64,000 nucleotides of DNA from a bacterium (GTDB lineage: Bacteria; Verrucomicrobiota; Verrucomicrobiia; Verrucomicrobiales; Akkermansiaceae), in the NCBI GenBank assembly GCA_018222765.1, contig JAAEZT010000012.1:1-64000 (forward strand), given 5' to 3'. This document shows, in pieces, positions 44,400 through 52,973 of this stretch. Under the pieces are notes generated by a model, which was not told the DNA's origin, made no database searches, and saw nothing but the letters and a program-made list of their open reading frames with translations. Made by a program: the position numbers and the translations under genes. Each line of letters starts with the position of its first letter. Position 1 is the first letter of the stretch.

Positions 44400-45845
44400 T
44401 TAAAGATCGATGACGTAGCCGCTTTTGTTGCTGACGGCCTCGGCCTCGTCGACGTGGACCCACCGGATGGTGTAGCGCTTGCCCCAGGAATCGCTGACCG
44501 CGACTTCGTTGGTGGCTGCGTTGTAGCCGATGATCATGCAGATGTGGTAGTTGCCTTTGGCCTGAAGGTTGGGGAGGTTGCTTTCGGCTTCGCCCGCGAT
44601 TTTGGAGGCATAGGTGCTCCAGTCTTTGACGTTACGGCGTTCTATAGTGCGCCTGTTGGCAACCATGTTGTATGTCGGGAGGCTGCACATTTGCCAGAGG
44701 AGGGGGACGCCTTTGTCGATATACTTTTTGATTTTGGCCGGCGAGAGCGAGCGGAGTTGCAGTTCGCGGGCGGTGCGGCTGCCTTTGCTTCGGGTGGTGA
44801 AGGCGACTTCGTCGTAGAGTTTTCTGGTATTGGTTCCTCCTCCGCCAGTAGTGGCGAGCGTGGCAAGGAGATACATGTCGGCGGCGACTCCGGCGTGGCG
44901 CATGGCGCGTTCGAAGGTGGCGGGTGCGCAGTATCCTTTCGGGCCTTGGTCGACCATCGGGATGTTGTCGATGAAGGTGTCACCGTTTTCTCTCGTGACG
45001 ACATTGCCTTTAAGGCGTTTGCGCATATCACCGTCGCTGACTCGCTCGTATTTGCCTTTGTTGTCGGCGAAGAGGGATTTGGTGATGCGGAGGCCGACGT
45101 ATTCCTCTTTGAGGTGAGTGAGGAGGAAGGAATGATCGAGCCAATCCCAGCGTTGGGTTTTGTGGGTCTTGTTCCCTTGGCCAAGGATGCGCTGCTCGGT
45201 GGGTTCGCCTAGGACGGCGGTGAGGTTTTTGGCGATGGTGCGTTTGTCAAAGATCATCGCTCCGTTCAAGGTGTTGCGATCGATGCTTTTGCCATTTTCT
45301 TTGAAGTGATCCTCGCCCGACCCGACGGTGCTCAGGCTGTCGCCCTTATTGGAATAGATGAGGGAAAAGGACTCCGCTTTTCCGGTTTCATTGCCGTAGG
45401 CCACCACGGTTTTGGGCTGAGCCCCGGCGAATTTGTATCCAGGTCGGGTGTAGAGTCGGTAGCTGCTTGTGTATGGGGTGGAGGATTCAAGAGGCCACTT
45501 GAGTCGCTTCGCAATGTCCGCAACGGGTTCATTCCAGAGATTGCCGGTCTTTGAAAAAAGCTGGTGGCCAAGAGCCTCGTTGATCGGGGCGAGATTTTTA
45601 GAGACTTCAATCTGATATTCCTGCCAGAGTTTTTTGAGTTGGACTCGTGAATCGGCCGAGAGATAGGCGAGAGGGGTGGCGAACTCCTTGCCGTCGGATC
45701 TGCGTAGGAGGGCCGTGTTATCTTCTAGATTGATGAGTTCGGCGCGCAGCTGGTCTCCGCTGTCACTGGAGATGTCGAGCATGACCTTCTTGCCGTGGGC
45801 GGAGATTATCAAAAGTCCGATGAGAGAAATCGTGCGAAGGTTCAT
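44400..45845 (-). CDS. Exported C39-like cysteine peptidase with SHD1-like N-terminal domain
   Basis: A 481-residue protein with signal peptide MNLRTISLIGLLIISAHG. Residues about 25-75 (LRAELINLEDNTALLRRSDG) resemble the SHD1 (SLA1 homology) domain found in planctomycetal and verrucomicrobial secreted proteins. The C-terminal papain-like domain has VDQGPKGYCAPATFERAM (catalytic Cys), NYHICMIIGYN (His) and VAVSDSWG (Asp), consistent with peptidase family C39-like. No GG-leader transporter is nearby. Probably a stand-alone periplasmic peptidase. Confidence 0.82.
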   Translation of the reverse strand: MNLRTISLIGLLIISAHGKKVMLDISSDSGDQLRAELINLEDNTALLRRSDGKEFATPLAYLSADSRVQLKKLWQEYQIEVSKNLAPINEALGHQLFSKTGNLWNEPVADIAKRLKWPLESSTPYTSSYRLYTRPGYKFAGAQPKTVVAYGNETGKAESFSLIYSNKGDSLSTVGSGEDHFKENGKSIDRNTLNGAMIFDKRTIAKNLTAVLGEPTEQRILGQGNKTHKTQRWDWLDHSFLLTHLKEEYVGLRITKSLFADNKGKYERVSDGDMRKRLKGNVVTRENGDTFIDNIPMVDQGPKGYCAPATFERAMRHAGVAADMYLLATLATTGGGGTNTRKLYDEVAFTTRSKGSRTARELQLRSLSPAKIKKYIDKGVPLLWQMCSLPTYNMVANRRTIERRNVKDWSTYASKIAGEAESNLPNLQAKGNYHICMIIGYNAATNEVAVSDSWGKRYTIRWVHVDEAEAVSNKSGYVIDL

Positions 45846-46030
45846 TGTAGGTTTGAGCGGAACAGATCAGAAGATTGTCCCGTAGTGAATGAAAATTGTG
45901 AGATTTGGGGGTGTAAGCACTGATCCATGTGACGAGGATTTTCAGAGCATTCGTGAAGATGACTTCGCCGGTTTTAAGGCCGGGGTCGATGTGGTGGAGG
46001 CAGAGCGAGGAGGCCCATGAATCGAGCTTT

Positions 46031-46561
46031 CTATTTTTTCGGCCCGATGAGTTCGATGTAATTGCCGTCGGGGTCGTGGAAGACGGCGATGAAGTTTCCG
46101 CCTCCGAGATCGGTGGGAGTTTTTCCGAGAAGCTTCACATTTGCTGTTTTGAGTTTCTCGACGGATTTGTTCATGTCAGTGACGAAGAGAGTAAGGTATG
46201 AAATACCGATGGAGGAGTGGATGAATTTTTGATCCTGCATTTTTCCCGGAGCCTCTGGAAATGACATGAGCTTGAACTTCGTTTTTGGTCCTTTGGCTTT
46301 CGGATTGAGGACGAAGACGCGGATCGTCGCGGGTTGGTTGTCGGTAAGACCAAGCCCGGCTGCTTTCTCGGCGGGAACACTGAAGCCCTTGATCTCGGTC
46401 AGTCCGAGGGTTTCGGTGTAGAATTTGGCGGATTTTTCGAGGTCTTTCACCACGATGCCGATATCGGCGGTGGCGGCGGAGAAGACAGGAGGGTCATTCT
46501 GGGCGAGGCCGAGAGTAGAGAGAGCGAGTGAAGCGGCGAGAATACGTAGTGTTGGCGTCAT
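46031..46561 (-). CDS. Exported VOC (glyoxalase-type) superfamily protein
   Basis: A 176-residue protein with signal peptide MTPTLRILAASLALSTLGLA. Two VOC half-folds are visible: ADIGIVVKDLEKSAKFYTETLG and YLTLFVTDMNKSVEKL. It ends in GNFIAVFHDPDGNYIELIG, where Glu is a usual metal ligand. The histidines expected at the first strand of each half are absent, so canonical glyoxalase chemistry is doubtful. Secreted VOC proteins are uncommon. Function unknown. Confidence 0.82.
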   Translation of the reverse strand: MTPTLRILAASLALSTLGLAQNDPPVFSAATADIGIVVKDLEKSAKFYTETLGLTEIKGFSVPAEKAAGLGLTDNQPATIRVFVLNPKAKGPKTKFKLMSFPEAPGKMQDQKFIHSSIGISYLTLFVTDMNKSVEKLKTANVKLLGKTPTDLGGGNFIAVFHDPDGNYIELIGPKK

Positions 46562-46643
46562 TGGGCGAGCGTAGGAGGAGTCAGAACGAGATCAAGAATC
46601 TTTCTGGAAGGTCGGGACCTGAGTTGCGTATATTCCCCATCAT
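46562..46643. promoter_or_regulatory. Divergent intergenic region, VOC / thuA
   Basis: An 82-base gap between divergent genes that must carry both promoters. I see no confident -35/-10 pair or palindromic operator in it. Confidence 0.35.
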
Positions 46644-47666
46644 ATGAAACGTCTGTCTCTCGTTATCCCGCTTCTTTTGGCTTTGGCCTGTCCTTTCTTT
46701 CTCTCCGCTAAGAAGGAAGATCCAAAGAAAATCGTGTTTATTGCGGGAAGTCGCAGCCACGCTTCGGGTGAGCACGAATTCCGGGCCGGTTGCATGTTGC
46801 TGGCCAAGGCTCTCAACGAGCAGAGCGGATTGAATGTCGAAGCGGTGGTCGTGGGCAAGGACTGGAAGAAAGATAAATCAATCTTGGAGGATGCCGATGC
46901 CATCGTGATTTTTGCCGATGGCACGAGCGGGATTGGCGGAGAGTGGGAATACCTCGACGGACTGGCCAAAAAGGGCGTGGGAATGACTTTCATGCACTAC
47001 GCAGTGCATCCCAATCCAGCGCAGGGGAAGCAATACTACCAGCCGTGGATTGGCGGAGCGATGGAGTCCGGTTGGTCTGTGAATCCTCACTGGGTCGCCG
47101 ACATGAAAGTGATGCAGGGGCACGAGATTTCCAACGGAGTGCCTGATGTGGTGACCTGCCTGGATGAGTTTTACTACAACATGCGCTTTGTGGATGATCG
47201 CCAGAGCGTGCACAACTTTGTCACGGCGACACCGACCCGCGACAACATGCATCGCTACATTAATTTGTGGAATCAACACGGAGTTGATGGCTTGAATAAA
47301 GAGCAAACACTCATGTGGGGATACGAGCGCCCCGGAGGAAAAGGTCGTGGAGTTGGCTTCACCGGCGGGCATTATCATCATGGTTGGGCTCTTGATGGGT
47401 TTCGGACGGTGGTGCTGAATGCTATCGTGTGGACGGCGGGGATTGAGGTTCCCGAGGGCGGTGTGAAATCGAAGTCGCTGACTGAAGATGATCTCAACGC
47501 GAATTTGGACGACTACGGGAAGAATCAGAAGCGATTGAAGCTTCCGAATGTCGAGGATTGGAAAAAGCTGCCGCCGGCCAAGGTGAATGAAGCACGCGAA
47601 GCAGGATTTAAGAACGAAGCCAAGCCGAAGAAAAAAGTGTCGCAGTCGGGCTCAAAAAAAAAGTAG
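46644..47666 (+). CDS. Exported ThuA-domain protein
   Basis: A 340-residue protein with signal peptide MKRLSLVIPLLLALACPFFLSA. The ThuA glutamine-amidotransferase-like fold shows IVFIAGSRSHASGEHE, DADAIVIFADG, GVGMTFMHYAVH, PLAT-like HYHHGWALDGFR and VVLNAIVWTAGIEVPEGGV. It ends in a Lys-rich tail KPKKKVSQSGSKKK, encoded by an A9 run directly before TAG. The following frame is open through this end (see the slippery-site entry), so this may be the first part of one longer secreted protein. ThuA is linked to trehalose or other sugar use, mechanism unclear. Confidence 0.88.
   Translation: MKRLSLVIPLLLALACPFFLSAKKEDPKKIVFIAGSRSHASGEHEFRAGCMLLAKALNEQSGLNVEAVVVGKDWKKDKSILEDADAIVIFADGTSGIGGEWEYLDGLAKKGVGMTFMHYAVHPNPAQGKQYYQPWIGGAMESGWSVNPHWVADMKVMQGHEISNGVPDVVTCLDEFYYNMRFVDDRQSVHNFVTATPTRDNMHRYINLWNQHGVDGLNKEQTLMWGYERPGGKGRGVGFTGGHYHHGWALDGFRTVVLNAIVWTAGIEVPEGGVKSKSLTEDDLNANLDDYGKNQKRLKLPNVEDWKKLPPAKVNEAREAGFKNEAKPKKKVSQSGSKKK
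47654..47666 (+). other. Candidate -1 frameshift site (A9 with A-AAA-AAG) at thuA stop
   Basis: Nine adenines at 47654-47662 followed by GTAG give, in the thuA frame, AAA AAA AAG TAG. The heptamer A_AAA_AAG at 47657-47663 is the classic bacterial -1 slippery sequence (as in dnaX and IS3 elements), with a stop immediately after it. Slipping back one base continues as KKKVEGEWIYQSPLI into the haem-protein frame, which is open from 47612. A weak CCGC/GCGG hairpin sits at 47690-47706. Alternatives are transcriptional slippage on the A run or a missing A in the assembly. Confidence 0.55.
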
Positions 47667-47713
47667 AGGGTGAATGGATTTACCAAAGTCCGCTGATAAA
47701 AAGCGGCGGGAAA

Positions 47714-50704
47714 GTGAAGTTTGCGGAGATCGATCTTCCGCTTAAAAAACGAGATCTCTATTTGGCAGTATCCGGTGAGGGAGACATTAGTCACGACTGG
47801 GCTGACTGGTTGGAGCCGAAGATTACCCTCAAGGATGGAAACCTTGTTGATCTCACTGGAATCAAATGGGAGTCGGCAACCACCGGGCACGCAAGGGTTC
47901 AGATCGGGAGGAACTGTGAGGGAAAGCCGCTGAGCGCAGGAGGCAAGGTTTATCAAAAGGGGATCGGAGTGCATGCCCGGTCAATGATTCACTATCGACT
48001 ACCGGAGGGTGCGAAGAGGTTTCAAGCCAAGGTGGCTTTGGATGACGGTGGAGCAATCAGGGATGGCGGGAGGACGCCGGCCTCGGTGCGATTTTTCGTG
48101 TTTGATAAAAAGCCTGCCAAGATTCCCGAGGGACAGGTCGAAGCCTTTGACCCCGATTCGCTTGAGGCGGAAAAAGTTCCCGTTACTGCCTTTGAGGTGC
48201 CGGATGATTTGGAGGTAACCGTCTGGGCCACGAGCCCGATGCTCTACAATCCCACGAATATGGATACGGATGCCAAGGGGCGGATTTGGGTGGCGGAAGG
48301 AGTGAACTATCGTCGGCATCAAAAGCGTCGTTCCGAGGGAGATCGCATTGTCGTCCTCCAAGACACCAATGGTGATGGAAAAGCTGATAGCTCGCATACC
48401 TTTGTGCAGGATCCCGAGTTGGTCGCTCCCCTTGGCGTGAGTGTGCTCGATAATCAAATCGTGGTGGCCCAGCCGCCTCATCTGATCGTTTACACCGACG
48501 TTGACCGGAATCTCCGATTCGACCCGAAGGTCGATAAGCGGGAGAATCTTCTCTCGGGTTTCAATGGCAAGAATCACGATCATAGTCTTCATGCTGTGGT
48601 TGCCGGTCCAGATGGAAAGTGGTACTTCAACCAGGGAAACTGTGGGGCGATGTTTACCTCGAAGGACGGCAAGACCTTCAAGATTGGCGGGCCGTATCGA
48701 GGTGGTGGGGGAGAGTGGTTCGTCGATAATATTAAATTCGGCGGTGAGAAAAGTGATGACGGCCATGTCTGGGTCGGTGGCTTTGCTGGCAAGATGGATC
48801 CCGATGGGAAGAATGTGCAGATCATCGGGCATGGCTTTCGGAATAGCTACGAACACACCGTGACTTCGATGGGAGATGTCTTTCAGAATGACAACGACGA
48901 CCCGCCGGCGTGTCGCACTACATGGTTGATGGAAGGCGGATTCCTGGGCTTCTTTTCGCCCGATGGAAAGCGAACCTGGCAGGCTGATCGCCGACCGGGG
49001 CAATCGGTTCCGCGCGCGCATTGGCGTCAGGATGATCCGGGGACGCTTCCGCCGGGCGATGTTTATGGTGGTGGATCACCGACTGGCATTTGCTACTACG
49101 AACACGGAGCCTTACCGAAGAAATACGAGGGTCTTCTCTTGAGTTGCGAGGCGGCGAAGCGGGTGGTTTATGGATATCACCCAAAGCCCGAAGGCGCGAA
49201 CTTCAAGCTGGAGCGATTTGATTTCTTCAAGAGTAAGAGCGGGAATATGTTCCGCCCCTCAGATGTTATGGTTGGAGCCGATGGTGCGATTTATGTTGCG
49301 GATTGGTATGATCCAGGAGTCGGTGGCCACGCGGATCGGGATGGAAGTTGCAGTGGAACGATTTATCGAATCGCGCCGAGAGGATTTAAGCCGAAGCTTT
49401 CGCAAGCAGGGCAATCGAATTCCATCACAGAGGCGGTCAAGATGCTGAAGAGCCCGGCGATCAATGTGCGCTATGCGGGATTCAAAATACTCCGCGATAC
49501 CGGGCCCAAGGCCTTGCCTGCCCTCATGGAGGTGATGAGAGATTCGAACAAGTATGTTCGTGCCCGCGCGATTCATTTGCTGCCATACATGGGGAAAGAG
49601 GGAAGGATGGTGCTCAATGGTCTGCTCGGAAATAAGTCCGCAGGAATGCGCCTCATGGCGATGCGTTCTTTGAGAGCCGCTGGCGAAGATCCCGTGAGGC
49701 TCGCAAAAGCTCTGGTGGGTGATGCGAGTCCCCAAGTGCGCCGGGAGGTTGCTGTCGCTCTACGAGATGTTGATCCACAGGCGAAGATCCCTTTGGCTGT
49801 GGAATTGCTTCATCATTACGACGGAGACCGAACCTATCTTGAAGCCTGCGGCTTTGCTGCGGAAGGAGTGGAGGAAAAAGTTTGGAATGGATTGCGCCTT
49901 GTTAAAAAGGGAGCCGGTGCTTTGGATTGGAATCCGAACCTGGCGAGGATCGCCTGGCGGCTCAAGATTCCGTCTTTGATTCCTGCGCTTCACGAACGCG
50001 CGGCGAGTCCGAAGCTCTCAGATGCGGATCGTTTGTTCGCAGTTGATTCCTTGGCCTTCATTGATGACGTTAAGTCGGTGCCCGCGATGGCGTCTCTGGC
50101 CAAAGTTCCCGGTCCGGTGGGGGCGTCGGCTTCGCAGTGGTTGATTCATCTTTCCAATACCCGGTGGTCTCAGTTCGGAGTGAAGGATGTTCTTAAGAAA
50201 GAAGGTATTTACGACCCCAGCAAGGTGGAGATTGTTTCGGTGCTTGTTCCTGAGGCTACGAAATCGTCGCTTCCTCCGCTGAAGGATTTAATGAAGTTGA
50301 AGGGCGATATTGCCCGGGGGAAGACGACGGCAGCGCGTTGTATCATGTGTCATCAGATCGAAGGACAGGGCGTGAACTTTGGTCCTGATCTGAAGGGGTG
50401 GATTGAGCGGCAGGGCAAAGAGATGTTTTTGCGTTCCGTGGTCAATCCGTCCGAGCAGATTGCGCAAGGTTATACTGGCTCGTCGGTCAAGTTGAAGGAG
50501 GGTGGCGAAGTGCAAGGCTTGGTCTTGAGTAAGTCGAATCCAGTCATTGTTCAGTCCCAGGGTGGACTGGTGCAGATGATTCCTGCCGACAAGGTTGAGA
50601 AAGTGAGCAACATGGCACATTCGCTGATGCTTTCGGCCGATCAATTGGGGCTGAGCGCCCAAGATTTGGCTGACCTGACCTCGTATCTTGAAACCTTGAA
50701 GTGA
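47714..50704 (+). CDS. PVC-type haem-binding CxxCH protein with NPCBM-like N-terminal domain
   Basis: At least 996 residues. The GTG at 47714 is the first conventional start, but the frame is open back to 47612 and encodes plausible domain sequence there (GEWIYQSPLIKSGGKVKF). It begins without a signal peptide, although a haem-c protein must be exported, so the N-terminus is likely supplied by thuA through frameshifting. Residues about 15-140 are NPCBM-like (LYLAVSGEGDISHDWADWLEP, GIGVHARSMIHYRLPEG). A PVC beta-propeller follows (GRIWVAEGVNYR, GPDGKWYFNQG, GADGAIYVADWYDPG), then HEAT repeats and CIMCH at residues 876-880. Probable periplasmic sugar oxidation or electron transfer. Confidence 0.85.
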   Translation: MKFAEIDLPLKKRDLYLAVSGEGDISHDWADWLEPKITLKDGNLVDLTGIKWESATTGHARVQIGRNCEGKPLSAGGKVYQKGIGVHARSMIHYRLPEGAKRFQAKVALDDGGAIRDGGRTPASVRFFVFDKKPAKIPEGQVEAFDPDSLEAEKVPVTAFEVPDDLEVTVWATSPMLYNPTNMDTDAKGRIWVAEGVNYRRHQKRRSEGDRIVVLQDTNGDGKADSSHTFVQDPELVAPLGVSVLDNQIVVAQPPHLIVYTDVDRNLRFDPKVDKRENLLSGFNGKNHDHSLHAVVAGPDGKWYFNQGNCGAMFTSKDGKTFKIGGPYRGGGGEWFVDNIKFGGEKSDDGHVWVGGFAGKMDPDGKNVQIIGHGFRNSYEHTVTSMGDVFQNDNDDPPACRTTWLMEGGFLGFFSPDGKRTWQADRRPGQSVPRAHWRQDDPGTLPPGDVYGGGSPTGICYYEHGALPKKYEGLLLSCEAAKRVVYGYHPKPEGANFKLERFDFFKSKSGNMFRPSDVMVGADGAIYVADWYDPGVGGHADRDGSCSGTIYRIAPRGFKPKLSQAGQSNSITEAVKMLKSPAINVRYAGFKILRDTGPKALPALMEVMRDSNKYVRARAIHLLPYMGKEGRMVLNGLLGNKSAGMRLMAMRSLRAAGEDPVRLAKALVGDASPQVRREVAVALRDVDPQAKIPLAVELLHHYDGDRTYLEACGFAAEGVEEKVWNGLRLVKKGAGALDWNPNLARIAWRLKIPSLIPALHERAASPKLSDADRLFAVDSLAFIDDVKSVPAMASLAKVPGPVGASASQWLIHLSNTRWSQFGVKDVLKKEGIYDPSKVEIVSVLVPEATKSSLPPLKDLMKLKGDIARGKTTAARCIMCHQIEGQGVNFGPDLKGWIERQGKEMFLRSVVNPSEQIAQGYTGSSVKLKEGGEVQGLVLSKSNPVIVQSQGGLVQMIPADKVEKVSNMAHSLMLSADQLGLSAQDLADLTSYLETLK

Positions 50705-50738
50705 TCTTGTTTTGACGGATGGTGAGCGGGAGGGTTTT

Positions 50739-52973
50739 ATGACTCTTATGATTCGTTTGATATTGGTGGGGCTTTTGCTCCCTAGTCCGCTATGGGCGCA
50801 AGGTCTCTCCGCGCTTCCCGATGGCATGGCTCCGAATGACTCCCGTTTGGAGGCTCCGGTGACGCTTCACGATTACCATCCCTTTCGTCCGGTTGCTTCC
50901 AAAGAAGAATGGAGGGGACGTCAGGAGGAAATCGTGCGTCGGATTGCGGTAAGTTGTGGCTTGTGGCCACAGCCGACCAAGACGCCGCTCAATGCCGTCA
51001 TTCACAAAAAGATTGATCAAGGGGACTATACTGTTGAAGCAGTGTTATTTGAATCGATGCCGGGTCATTATGTGACAGGGAGTTTGTATCGTCCCGCCGG
51101 TGAGTCCCTGAAGATCGGGGTGAAAAATGGCAATCGTCCCGGTGTGCTCTGCGCACATGGGCATTGGCACGATGCCCGCTACGCGCACAAATCCGATGAC
51201 CATGCGAAGCGAGAGATCGCGATTGGAGCCGAGCGTTTTTTGAATGGAGGTAAATCTGTTCATCAGGCGCGTTGTGTTCAGTTGGCGCGGATGGGGTGTG
51301 TTGTTTTCTTTTACGACATGCTGGGCAATGCCGACTCGATGCAGTTTCCCGAACACCGCCGTGGGCCCCGTCCCGAAACCAATGGCGAGAAAATGGGCGA
51401 GTGGGGCTTTGTCTCAAAAAATGCCTCGGCGCGATTGCAGACAAATTTTGGTTTGCAGACATGGAATAGTATTCGCTCACTGGATTTTGTTCTGGGATTG
51501 GACGGCGTGGATCCGGAGCGAATTCTCGTCACCGGGGCGAGTGGAGGTGCGACGCAAACGATGATGGTCAGCGCCCTCGATGAGCGGGTGAAAGCGGCTT
51601 TCCCCTGCGTCATGGTTTCCACTGCGATGCAAGGCGGTTGCACTTGTGAGAACGGGCACTACTTGCGAATAGGGCAGGGGAATGTCGATATCGCGGCGGC
51701 TGTTGCTCCTCGTCCCTTGGGGTTAACGGCTGCTGACGACTGGACGATTGAACTGAAGGAGAAAGGTCATCCCGATTTGAAGAAACTTTATGAAATGGTC
51801 GGGGCTCCCCGGAATTATGAAGCGCATTTCGACGTTCATTATAAGCACAATTACAACCACGTCTCGCGGACGCATCTTTATCAGTTTGTAAATCGGCATT
51901 TCGCCCTGGGGCTGAAGTCGCCCGTGTTGGAGCGTGATTTTGAATTGCTCGGGCAGAAGGAGTTATCGGTGTTCAATGAAGTCCATCCCAAACCTTTGGG
52001 AAAACAAGTTGGTTTGCCTCATGAGAAAGCCCTCAATGAATGGTGGGCCGAGGATTCGGACCGGCAGATTCAGGCGCTTTTAACGCCAAAGACGTCCGAG
52101 CAATTTGCAAAGACCCGGGAAGTGGTCGGTGGCGCGTTGAAGGTGATGATCGGGCGGGGTTTGCCTTCAGTTGGGGAGGTGAATTTTGAACTGGTTGGCA
52201 AGGAAACCCGGGATGGTTTCATGGAGCTGAGTGGTCTTGTTCAAAACACGGAGCATGGTGAAGAAATTCCAGCATCTTTTCTCTATCCGCTCGGATCGTG
52301 GTCGGGCCATTTGGTAATTTGGCTGTCGCCTGAGGGAAAGAAAGGGATGTTTCAAAGTGGCGATAAACCAATTAACGAAGTACGGAGGCTCTTGAAGCAA
52401 GGTGTCGCGGTGATGGGCTTGGATCTCTTTGCGCAGGGTGAGTTTTTGAAATCAGCGGCTCTTGCGAAATCGAGGGGTAAGAATGCCGACGTCATATACT
52501 CGAAGAATCAGAATGTAAAATTACCCACCGATAGCTGGCAACGATCTCCGGTTTACTACTATGGCTACAACCACAGCACCTTCGCTCGTCGCGTTCATGA
52601 TGTGCTGACTGCGGTGGCATTTGCGCAGCACAGCGAAAACTATGACGTGAAGAAACTTTCCCTGGTCGCTCCGAAGGGTGCCGGGCATTGGGCGGCAGCG
52701 GTTCGGGCCGTGGTCGGGGGAGAGGTGATTCAAAAAGCGTGGATCGACACGAGTGGGTTTAGATTCGCCAATCTGAAAAACCACTGGGACGCCAATTTCC
52801 TTCCGGGTGCGGTTAAGTATGGTGACATCGCCGCTCTTCTCACCCTGAATGCGCCCTTCGACACTGCCTTGCTCGATGAAGAGCTGCTGACCGAATCGCT
52901 AAAAAAATTAGCAGCTAAAACCGGAGGTAAGGTTTCCCCAAGGAAAGACCTCGTAGCCTATTTCTTGAGGTGA
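50739..52973 (+). CDS. Exported acetyl-xylan-esterase-like protein, two hydrolase modules
   Basis: A 744-residue protein from ATG 50739 (GGGAGGG just upstream), signal peptide MIRLILVGLLLPSPLWAQG. The N-terminal alpha/beta hydrolase module (about 90-400) has GVLCAHGHWHD and the nucleophile elbow GASGGATQTMM. His candidates are in YKHNYNHVSR. The C-terminal module (about 480-744) resembles a second hydrolase but its elbow reads APKGAGHW, lacking the Ser, so it is probably non-catalytic. It lies 34 bases after the haem-protein gene and overlaps the convergent CE15-like gene by 16 bases. Likely deacetylates plant or algal polysaccharide. Confidence 0.82.
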   Translation: MTLMIRLILVGLLLPSPLWAQGLSALPDGMAPNDSRLEAPVTLHDYHPFRPVASKEEWRGRQEEIVRRIAVSCGLWPQPTKTPLNAVIHKKIDQGDYTVEAVLFESMPGHYVTGSLYRPAGESLKIGVKNGNRPGVLCAHGHWHDARYAHKSDDHAKREIAIGAERFLNGGKSVHQARCVQLARMGCVVFFYDMLGNADSMQFPEHRRGPRPETNGEKMGEWGFVSKNASARLQTNFGLQTWNSIRSLDFVLGLDGVDPERILVTGASGGATQTMMVSALDERVKAAFPCVMVSTAMQGGCTCENGHYLRIGQGNVDIAAAVAPRPLGLTAADDWTIELKEKGHPDLKKLYEMVGAPRNYEAHFDVHYKHNYNHVSRTHLYQFVNRHFALGLKSPVLERDFELLGQKELSVFNEVHPKPLGKQVGLPHEKALNEWWAEDSDRQIQALLTPKTSEQFAKTREVVGGALKVMIGRGLPSVGEVNFELVGKETRDGFMELSGLVQNTEHGEEIPASFLYPLGSWSGHLVIWLSPEGKKGMFQSGDKPINEVRRLLKQGVAVMGLDLFAQGEFLKSAALAKSRGKNADVIYSKNQNVKLPTDSWQRSPVYYYGYNHSTFARRVHDVLTAVAFAQHSENYDVKKLSLVAPKGAGHWAAAVRAVVGGEVIQKAWIDTSGFRFANLKNHWDANFLPGAVKYGDIAALLTLNAPFDTALLDEELLTESLKKLAAKTGGKVSPRKDLVAYFLR

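Noticed and set aside
44454-45212. 252-codon plus-strand frame under the C39-like peptidase gene
   Set aside because: Antisense shadow; the catalytic Cys and His lie on the opposite strand.
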